Assembly (NCBI GenBank): GCA_045538535.1 | Contig: JAZSRN010000087.1 | Span: 1-12,728, forward strand | DNA: 12,728 nt | Direction: 5' to 3' | DNA from: RUG14219 sp045538535 | Lineage (GTDB): Bacteria > Cyanobacteriota > Vampirovibrionia > Gastranaerophilales > Gastranaerophilaceae | Part shown: positions 7,758 through 12,728 of the stretch, piece by piece | Layout: the number at the start of each line of letters is the position of its first letter | Numbering within the stretch: position 1 is the first letter of the stretch | Notes under the pieces: generated by a model | What the model was told of the DNA's origin: nothing | Database searches by the model: none | The model's input: only the letters and a program-made list of their open reading frames with translations | Program-made: the position numbers and the translations under genes

Positions 7758-8436
7758 TCAGTATTCCCTCCAAAACAGACAGCGTAATCGTTTTCAAATT
7801 GTTCATTTCGGCAACGTTTTCGGCCTTATTTAAAAATTTAACAATCTGTCTGAACTGATTAAATTTCGCACAAACAAGCTCAAGTGCATCAGGCTCAAAC
7901 GCGACTTCAGAAATCTCTGTCACAATTTTTGCCACATCATCTTTATTAAAAGTTTCAAACTTCAATACACCCAAAAGCCTGTCATAAATATGCTTATGCC
8001 GTTTGAGTTTAGCCTCTGCCATACTCATCCCGACAAGCACAACGGGAATCCCGATTTTGTCGTGCAAGTCGCGGACAATCTCAATTGCAGACGAGTTATT
8101 GAGCAGAAAATCAATTTCATCCACCACCAAAACCTTCGGCTGCTCACGCAATTTGTCCTCAATCTGTTTAAACAAAAGCGATGTCAGATATGCCGGCACT
8201 TCATCAAGCTCCTCGACGATTTCGGTCAAAAGCCAACGCGCCGACATTTTGTGGTTGCACCGCACATAAATCGCATCGTTATTTGTAACCCACCACATAA
8301 TCGTTTGCGACTTTCCGAGCCCAAAATCACCATACACTAACGCCATCTTTGGCAGATTCGCCGGTGCGTTTTTGAGCGTATCCATCAAATCCACAAATCG
8401 TTTCACATTCTGCGTTACAGCAAATTTACGTTTCAT
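7747..8436 (-). CDS. Transposon AAA+ ATPase (MuB/TnsC/TniB-like)
   Basis: 229 residues. Walker A is GDFGLGKS (36-43), Walker B is VLVVDEID (102-109, D106/E107), and GIPVVLVGMS (129-138) carries the sensor-1 strand. A C-terminal helical part ends the protein. In Mu, Tn7 and Tn5090-type elements such a protein binds ATP and target DNA, chooses or marks the target and activates the transposase. It is shorter than MuB or TniB (about 300), lacking an extended N terminus. ATG 8436 is chosen because GAGGT (8445-8441) stands just upstream, inside the transposase codons. The frame is open to 8496, but the upstream ATGs have no such site. The start overlaps the transposase end by 11 bases, indicating translational coupling and a fixed protein ratio. 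Confidence 0.85.
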   Translation of the reverse strand: MKRKFAVTQNVKRFVDLMDTLKNAPANLPKMALVYGDFGLGKSQTIMWWVTNNDAIYVRCNHKMSARWLLTEIVEELDEVPAYLTSLLFKQIEDKLREQPKVLVVDEIDFLLNNSSAIEIVRDLHDKIGIPVVLVGMSMAEAKLKRHKHIYDRLLGVLKFETFNKDDVAKIVTEISEVAFEPDALELVCAKFNQFRQIVKFLNKAENVAEMNNLKTITLSVLEGILNEK

Positions 8437-10384
8437 ATAGACCTCGATATTCCTCACTTTGTTTGTATTCAGCAAGCCACGCCCTGTCATCTTCACAAGT
8501 GCAGCCGTTTTTCATCAACCATTCAAATTTTTCATATTTATTCAAAAACACAGGTGCATTCATCTGTACTTCTCTCGGTGTCGGCTTTTTCGTTTTTACC
8601 GGCTTCACTTCAATCACCTCTTGAAGATCTTCTTCAATATCCTGTTCAATAAATTTTAAATCTACATTCGGCAAAAACTTTTGTAATTCTTTAATCGTCT
8701 TATTTTTAAGCCGTTTTTGCTTTTGAATTTTCTGTTTCAAATCCTCGACATCTTTGATATCGCCAAGATGATAAGCCATCGGATGAGTTTTGGTTACACG
8801 TTTTGCGGTACACAAAAACTGATTTTTGACCGTGTAAACTTTAATTTTAGATAAATCAAAAAGCGAATACTTGATCATAACCTGAGTTTTGAGCCCGTAC
8901 AATTTATCAGAGTAATAAAATGTGCCGAGGAACCGAATTCCATTTTGATAAATCGTTTTGATGTCTGCCGTCATCATTAAATCGTCAAGCCGAGCCGTGT
9001 CAATTTTGATTTTCGTCCTTTTTTCAAAAACTTCTGCTATCGTGTGATTTTTATCATTCGGACAAGTTTGCGAATTCTTAAATTCAAGCCACTTATCGAC
9101 AAGCATTTTGACTTCATCAATCGTCGGGTAATAATTCGGCTTGAAATATTGCTTATGAAACTTCTCATTGCGCTTAAAATGCGCGGGTTTATTTTCAATA
9201 TTTGAACCCGAATAAGTCGGCAAAAGCTTTTCGAAACTCTCCTGAAACTCTTTGAAAAATCGCTCAATGACTTTGGCTCTCGCGTTATATGGTCGAGCAA
9301 AAACCGTCTTAATCCCAAGCCGAGTATAAATCCCCTCAAATCCTGTTTCCTTAACAAAATATTTCGCTTTAAACGCCCTGCCGTTATCCTGGTAAACGAT
9401 TTTTGGGATATTTTGCAAATTGATTATCGCGTTACGCAGGGCAGATGCGATACTTTGAGTGTTTTCTTCGAGCATAATCTCGTACCCGACAAGTGCCGTC
9501 GATTTCCAATCCAAAAAGCCGATTAAAGTCGCCCGCGTGGGTTTGCCGGTAAACGGATTTTGCACCCAAAATGCTAATTTATGCCCGTCAGCTACAAGCA
9601 CATCCCCAACTTCAAGTTTTGAAATGTCGCGCAAAATATAAGGTTCAACATTATCTTTTAATGCCTTTTCACCATCACGAGCCAACGTCCAAATGTCATA
9701 ATGGTTATCTCGAAACCAATTCGCATAACGACGAAATGTCACATCCTGAACATTTATCGGCTCCTCTTTTGATAAAATATGCTTGGTTATCGAAATGGCT
9801 TTGCCTACACAAAATTTGTTCGGGTGCAGCAAAATTTTCAAAAACACCTGTTTTTCATAATCGGTCAAAGACGTTCGAAACTCTGTAGCATACTCATATT
9901 TTGGCAGTAACAAATGATAATCCGTAGTATTTCCGAGCTTTCGTTTCCAACGCTCAACCGAGCCGATTGAAGTTTTGCCAAGCACCTTGAAAATATGCGG
10001 ATACAACATGCCGGTATTGTAGCTTTCAATAAACTCAATCCCGGCACGGGTTTTCCCTTCAGGGTGATGCTTTCTGTACTTCTGCCACTCGCGGAGCAAA
10101 TCCAAACGCGCCAAAGCGATTTCGTTAACCTTTGTCGGAAGGTTTTTGACCGGCAAAATCGGTATCAAAGCCGTCGATTCTGACGTTATTTGTGTCTTTT
10201 CTTCAAAATATTTTTCCTGTAAATCCAGCTCAATACTTGATAACAGGATTTCAAAACTTTTTCCGCCTCTGACAATTATTTCGCGGGTGACATATTTATC
10301 ACGCGACATCCGAATCGCCCGAGTACTCACGCCTTTGAGGTCTGCTAATTCTTGAATTGATATGTATTTGTCTTTGTTGTTCAT
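8426..10384 (-). CDS. DDE transposase, MuA/TnsB-like
   Basis: 652 residues. It catalyses 3'-end cleavage and strand transfer of the transposon ends with two metal ions. Order of parts: N-terminal winged helix-turn-helix (about 5-60, ISIQELADLKGVSTRAIRMS) like the Mu DNA-binding domain; a second helical DNA-binding region (about 90-240, containing RAGIEFIESYNTG and SIGSVERWKRKLG); RNase H-fold catalytic core with D266 (VADGH), D333 (YQDNG) and E374 (AKVIERFF); a beta-barrel-like Mu C domain (about 445-530); a charged coiled stretch (about 545-600); and a C-terminal tail with EKFEWLMKNG, probably the ATPase contact. The length is close to MuA. The D333-E374 gap of 40 residues is nearer TnsB/TniA types than MuA (55). 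AGGAG (10394-10390) lies five bases before ATG 10384. It is the first gene of a three-gene overlapping operon. Confidence 0.92.
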   Translation of the reverse strand: MNNKDKYISIQELADLKGVSTRAIRMSRDKYVTREIIVRGGKSFEILLSSIELDLQEKYFEEKTQITSESTALIPILPVKNLPTKVNEIALARLDLLREWQKYRKHHPEGKTRAGIEFIESYNTGMLYPHIFKVLGKTSIGSVERWKRKLGNTTDYHLLLPKYEYATEFRTSLTDYEKQVFLKILLHPNKFCVGKAISITKHILSKEEPINVQDVTFRRYANWFRDNHYDIWTLARDGEKALKDNVEPYILRDISKLEVGDVLVADGHKLAFWVQNPFTGKPTRATLIGFLDWKSTALVGYEIMLEENTQSIASALRNAIINLQNIPKIVYQDNGRAFKAKYFVKETGFEGIYTRLGIKTVFARPYNARAKVIERFFKEFQESFEKLLPTYSGSNIENKPAHFKRNEKFHKQYFKPNYYPTIDEVKMLVDKWLEFKNSQTCPNDKNHTIAEVFEKRTKIKIDTARLDDLMMTADIKTIYQNGIRFLGTFYYSDKLYGLKTQVMIKYSLFDLSKIKVYTVKNQFLCTAKRVTKTHPMAYHLGDIKDVEDLKQKIQKQKRLKNKTIKELQKFLPNVDLKFIEQDIEEDLQEVIEVKPVKTKKPTPREVQMNAPVFLNKYEKFEWLMKNGCTCEDDRAWLAEYKQSEEYRGLYET

Positions 10385-10510
10385 CTTGGCTCCTGTGGGT
10401 ATTTCGCCTGTATTCGCCTAAGTCGGCTCATAGGCTCAATTATCCTACGTCGCTATCGTAGTGCTTCGCACCGGCTTACGCGTATCACATTCATCACTCT
10501 TCCGACCTTA
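10385..10510. promoter_or_regulatory. Leader between transposase gene and terminal repeats
   Basis: No gene. It holds paired repeats: TTCGCCT at 10403 and 10413 (period 10, one helical turn), and GGCTCA at 10425 and 10433. An inverted pair GCCTA/TAGGC brackets 10416-10435, and CTACG/CGTAG surrounds TCGCTAT at about 10446-10462. The transposase promoter must lie here or in the repeats, but I see no convincing -35/-10 pair on the minus strand; TAGGATAAT in the middle is the best -10. Confidence 0.35.
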
Positions 10511-10584
10511 AATTGGAACTGTTTCCGAGTTGATTTGTATCATTTCGACACGATTTGTGTCGGACTTGCAATGTTTTCGAAACA
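10511..10584 (-). repeat. Three related ~20-bp repeats ending at the candidate right terminus
   Basis: Three copies lie almost end to end: 10511-10530 (AATTGGAACTGTTTCCGAGT), 10532-10551 (GATTTGTATCATTTCGACAC) and 10563-10583 (starting GACTTGCAATG, ending TTTCGAAAC). The shared pattern is GA(T/C)TTG-TA...TTTCGA.AC. A half copy, GATTTGTGTCG, fills 10552-10562. GATTTGT(A/G)TC recurs with an exact 20-base period (10532, 10552). The outermost copy abuts GAAACA, the candidate terminus. Arrays of this kind are how Mu, Tn7 and related transposases bind their ends. They could instead be operators for the regulator gene next door, like the Mu operator region. Confidence 0.6.
10546..10562. promoter_or_regulatory. 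Dyad CGACAC-GATTT-GTGTCG, possible operator
   Basis: Perfect 6-bp arms around five bases, inside the repeat block and just upstream of the -35 box of the regulator gene. A weaker partner, TGAT-TTGT-ATCA (10531-10542), lies 20 bases before it. Suits binding by a dimeric XRE-type repressor such as the adjacent gene product. Confidence 0.4.
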
Positions 10585-10594
10585 GAGTTAAGAT
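10566..10594 (+). promoter_or_regulatory. Promoter for the regulator-recombinase pair
   Basis: TTGCAA (10566-10571), exactly 17 bases, then TAAGAT (10589-10594). The predicted start is near 10601. The -35 box is inside the outermost terminal repeat of the transposon, and the candidate transposon end (10584) falls in the spacer. The promoter would be blocked by any protein bound to that repeat. Confidence 0.5.
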
Positions 10595-10624
10595 GTGTTT
10601 CCCCAGAGAATTTCGGAGGTTTTT

Positions 10625-10891
10625 ATGAAGAAAAAAGAGCTACAAAGCATTGATTATATTAAAGAACGTGCCGATGAAAATTTGGCAAAAACAAAAAGCG
10701 TGTTTTTGTACAGGCGGGAACTTGCGATTCGGCTTGCTTTGCGACAAAAAGAATTTACGCAAAAGAAACTTGCAAAACGGCTCAAAATGACAGAAAGCTA
10801 TGTTTCTAAACTCATTACGGGCGAAAGATATAGCAAGGATTTTGAGTTTTTCCTGCGGTACAACTTCGGGGTAGACTATTTGGGGATATAG
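10625..10891 (+). CDS. Small XRE-type helix-turn-helix regulator
   Basis: 88 residues, strongly basic. The helix-turn-helix is at about 49-73 (FTQKKLAKRLKMTESYVSKL), the Cro/C1 type. The N-terminal 45 residues form a charged helical arm, and no effector domain is present. ATG 10625 is chosen because GGAGG (10615-10619) lies five bases upstream; an in-frame ATG at 10595 sits on the -10 box. Its stop overlaps the ribosome binding site of the recombinase gene, so the two are co-transcribed. It is divergent from the transposition operon across a repeat- and dyad-rich region, the layout of phage and transposon repressors. It may repress itself, the recombinase, the transposase, or all of these. 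Confidence 0.75.
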   Translation: MKKKELQSIDYIKERADENLAKTKSVFLYRRELAIRLALRQKEFTQKKLAKRLKMTESYVSKLITGERYSKDFEFFLRYNFGVDYLGI

Positions 10892-10899
10892 GAGGGAGT

Positions 10900-11439
10900 A
10901 TGAATATTGTCCAACCAATAAGAAATAGAGAGGATATTGAGAAAATGAAGGCCGTATTGAAACGCAAAAAGCGCGACCTTGTGCTTTTTATTTTCGGAAT
11001 TAATTGCGGACTCAGGATTTCTGACATTTTGAAACTTGATGTCGGCGATGTTAAGGGCAGAGATTTTGTCGAAATCAAAGAGAAAAAGACGAAGAAAAAC
11101 AAGCGTTTTCCGTTAAATCCGGAGCTAAAGGTTGTACTTGAAGATTTTGTAAAAGACCGTCCGGAAGATGAGCCGCTATTTATTACGCAACAAGGAAACA
11201 GGCTTGACCGTAACCAGGCATACAGAATTTTGAATAAGGCTGCAAAGACATTGAATCTTCAGGACAAAATCGGCACACATTCGCTGCGCAAAACCTTCGG
11301 CTACCACCACTACAAACAATTTGATAATATTGAACTCCTGCAGAAAATTTTCAACCATTCCTACTCCGCCATCACCCTCCGCTACATCGGCATAGAACAA
11401 GATATTATTGATGAAAGTTATATGAATTTTTATTTGTAA
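10900..11439 (+). CDS. Tyrosine recombinase, catalytic domain only
   Basis: 179 residues with the full catalytic set: R39 (GLRISDIL), a Lys in the beta-hairpin EKKTKKNK (about 61-68), H127-x-x-R130 (HSLRKTFG), H153 (FNHSYS) and nucleophile Y162 (TLRYIG). It cuts and rejoins DNA at specific sites through a phosphotyrosine link. The N-terminal core-binding (SAM-like) domain of XerC/D and phage integrases is missing, yet the start is sound: GGAGG ends four bases before the ATG, eight bases after the regulator stop. It therefore looks like a natural minimal recombinase, not a truncation. It could move the local island or invert DNA in the restriction locus that follows. Neither function can be read from this window. 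Confidence 0.88.
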   Translation: MNIVQPIRNREDIEKMKAVLKRKKRDLVLFIFGINCGLRISDILKLDVGDVKGRDFVEIKEKKTKKNKRFPLNPELKVVLEDFVKDRPEDEPLFITQQGNRLDRNQAYRILNKAAKTLNLQDKIGTHSLRKTFGYHHYKQFDNIELLQKIFNHSYSAITLRYIGIEQDIIDESYMNFYL

Positions 11440-11461
11440 AACTATTTTAAAACACCTTTTG

Positions 11462-11537
11462 AACTCCTATTAAACATTATTTGAATCTGTTAAAATTAGA
11501 ATCATGTTTGTGTTAGTATAATTTCATAATAGGAGTT
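11462..11537 (+). promoter_or_regulatory. 11-bp inverted repeat that can mask the hsdR ribosome binding site
   Basis: AACTCCTATTA (11462-11472) is the exact complement of TAATAGGAGTT (11527-11537), 54 bases apart. The right arm contains the AGGAG that serves hsdR. In a transcript reading through from the recombinase gene the arms would pair and cover the ribosome binding site. A transcript from the nearer promoter would lack the left arm. Confidence 0.5.
11517..11522 (+). promoter_or_regulatory. -10 box of a likely hsdR promoter
   Basis: A perfect TATAAT lies 18 bases before the GTG start. The predicted start near 11529 leaves a leader of about 12 bases with AGGAG in it. The -35 is weak (TTAGAA at 11496 with a 15-base spacer), so an activator or low activity is possible. 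Confidence 0.4.
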
Positions 11538-11540
11538 AGT

Positions 11541-12728
11541 GTGAGCAATTTTGATTTTCTTACAAAAGAATATCCGGAACTTGCAAAACTTGGAAGTTTA
11601 GCTGAAGAGTTGATAGATACTGACGCGGCATCATGCTTATCAAAATTGCGTTTAATCACAGAATTTATTGCAAAAGATATTTATTATAAATACTTCAACG
11701 AAAAATCAAAATTATCTCAATTTGAATTATTAAAAGCCCTTGAGCCTTATGTTAAACAACAATATATGGATGTATTCCATATTATAAGAAAATGTGGAAA
11801 TGATGCAGTTCATGAAAACATTGCTTCTAATGAAAGGGCTCACACCCTTTTAAAATATACTTGGGGGCTCTGTGTTTGGCATTACATTACAAATTGCAAC
11901 GGCGATACCTCATCAATTCCGACTTATGAAAAACCAATAAGTCGAAAATTATTATTAGAAAAAGAACTTGAAGAAGCAAAAAAGCGAAGCGCCGAACTTG
12001 AAGCAGAACTAAAACTAAAAGAAGAAGCCCTAAAACAAACACAAACGAATAAGCCAGAAGAACTTGTTAATAATCAAAAAGAAACAGAAGAAGTTACTGA
12101 TAGACTCAGCGATTTGTCAGAAGCTCAAACTCGTCATTTTATTATTGACAATATGCTTCTTGATGCAGGTTGGGATATTAGAAAAGTTGAAGATTTTTCT
12201 AAGGATATAAAAGAATACAATACTTCAGAAGTTAAACGAGAAACTCCTATTGAAGGTTTACCAAATACTCCATCTGGTAAAGGTTTTGTTGACTATACTT
12301 TATATGATGATAACGGCAAAATTATTGCAATTATAGAAGCAAAAAAATCCAGAAGAGATGTCAAAGAAGGCAAAGAGCAAGCACGCCAATATGCTAATGC
12401 TCTTGAAAAAATGACTGGATTTAGACCATTAATTTTTTATACAAATGGCTTTGAAACTTATATCTGGGACGATGTAATTTATCCTGAGCGCAGACTTTAT
12501 GGAATGCTTTCAAAAGAAGATATTTTAACAAGACTATTTCAAAGAGAAAACAGAAAACCTCTTGCTAACATTGAGATAGACACAAGCATAACTAATCGTG
12601 ATTACCAGTTTATGGCTATTCGTAAAACTTACGAAGCTTTCACTGCAGGTCAAAGAAAGGCTTTGATCGTAATGGCAACTGGAACCGGTAAAACTAGAAC
12701 TGCGATGTCAATTATTAATGGCTTAGTT
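11541..12728 (+). CDS. hsdR: Type I restriction enzyme R subunit with N-terminal DUF4145, cut by right edge
   Basis: The first 396 residues are in the window. Residues about 20-115 are a DUF4145 domain ending in RKCGNDAVHEN, its conserved block. Residues 136-185 form a Glu/Lys coiled coil. The nuclease domain follows (about 195-340): D251 in GKGFVDY, E266-x-K268 in IIEAKKS, then QARQYA (280-285), the PD-(D/E)xK plus QxxxY pattern of HsdR. A Q-motif-like YQ (355-356) and Walker A ATGTGKT (379-385) open the SF2 translocase, which pumps DNA before cutting. The rest of the motor should lie beyond the edge, with hsdM and hsdS expected nearby. GTG 11541 is chosen because AGGAG lies five bases upstream; the coding frame starts with SNFDFLTKEYPEL. 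R subunits cut unmethylated DNA only in complex with HsdM and HsdS. Confidence 0.92.
   Translation, partial: MSNFDFLTKEYPELAKLGSLAEELIDTDAASCLSKLRLITEFIAKDIYYKYFNEKSKLSQFELLKALEPYVKQQYMDVFHIIRKCGNDAVHENIASNERAHTLLKYTWGLCVWHYITNCNGDTSSIPTYEKPISRKLLLEKELEEAKKRSAELEAELKLKEEALKQTQTNKPEELVNNQKETEEVTDRLSDLSEAQTRHFIIDNMLLDAGWDIRKVEDFSKDIKEYNTSEVKRETPIEGLPNTPSGKGFVDYTLYDDNGKIIAIIEAKKSRRDVKEGKEQARQYANALEKMTGFRPLIFYTNGFETYIWDDVIYPERRLYGMLSKEDILTRLFQRENRKPLANIEIDTSITNRDYQFMAIRKTYEAFTAGQRKALIVMATGTGKTRTAMSIINGLV

Larger units (their letters stand above)
7147..10584. mobile_element. Compact Mu/Tn7-like transposon, three genes, candidate ends TGTTTC...GAAACA
   Basis: About 3.4 kb holding a DDE transposase, its AAA+ ATPase partner and a third protein, all on the minus strand. 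Candidate termini are TGTTTC at 7147 and GAAACA ending at 10584, so both ends begin 5'-TG as in Mu-class elements. The inner 20 bases at each end share GTTTC and a CAA(A/G)T-like block. At the right end two further related repeats follow inward. Composition changes sharply at about 7140. No matching 5-bp target duplication is seen: AGTAT precedes the left end and GAGTT follows the right. Either the flanks have changed or one end is misplaced. The regulator and recombinase genes to the right could also belong to the element. Confidence 0.55.

Noticed and set aside
8437..8496. A longer ATPase start at 8496
   Set aside because: It would add 20 residues read from transposase codons without a ribosome binding site; ATG 8436 has GAGGT just upstream and begins in a sensible place for the AAA+ domain.
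9037..9357. 106-residue minus-strand frame inside the transposase gene
   Set aside because: It is in another frame of a well-supported DDE transposase, Arg/Ser-rich, with no start signal.
7148..10603. GTTTCCC direct repeat (7148-7154 and 10597-10603) as a target-site duplication
   Set aside because: The DNA enclosed would not begin with TG or end with CA, and the repeat arrays do not abut it; probably chance.
10595..10624. ATG 10595 as the start of the XRE regulator
   Set aside because: It lies next to the -10 box and before the predicted transcript start; ATG 10625 has GGAGG five bases upstream.

Overview
The window is A/T-rich bacterial DNA with a core-genome half (about 1-4880) and an accessory half (about 4880-12728). 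Base composition, gene style and the M16 protease (INNINFGN-type N terminus, internal VAFTGG) resemble gut Melainabacteria/Gastranaerophilales. That placement is inference only, because no rRNA or marker gene is present.

Core half. A protein start of unknown function runs off the left edge on the minus strand. Next to it is a 954-residue two-module M16 zinc protease, also on the minus strand. Divergent from the protease is phosphopentomutase (deoB). It is followed by a 58-residue single-cluster [4Fe-4S] ferredoxin with its own promoter, a leader hairpin and a strong terminator. A tRNA-Arg(TCT) gene with its own promoter and a 20-bp-stem terminator ends this half.

Accessory half. After about 400 bases without a gene comes a very A/T-rich gene for a 617-residue DUF4209-like protein with an RX4H (HEPN-type) motif, a plausible defence RNase. 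Next is a compact Mu/Tn7-like transposon (candidate limits 7147-10584) with three minus-strand genes, each overlapping the next by 11 bases. They encode a DDE transposase (MuA/TnsB-like), an AAA+ ATPase (MuB/TnsC-like) and an unrecognised DNA-binding-like third protein. The transposase-proximal end carries three related ~20-bp repeats. Outside that end, in the opposite direction, lie a small XRE-type regulator and a catalytic-domain-only tyrosine recombinase. The last gene is a type I restriction R subunit (DUF4145 plus HsdR nuclease plus helicase), cut by the right edge.

How it fits together. The tRNA marks the junction between housekeeping DNA and an acquired region holding defence genes (DUF4209/HEPN, type I restriction) mixed with mobility genes. 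The most unusual points are: a promoter for the regulator-recombinase pair whose -35 box lies inside the transposon's terminal repeat; the third transposon gene reading out through the other candidate end into the 3' end of the DUF4209 gene; an 11-bp inverted repeat able to hide the hsdR ribosome binding site in read-through transcripts; and two genes whose best promoters place the transcript start on the start codon.
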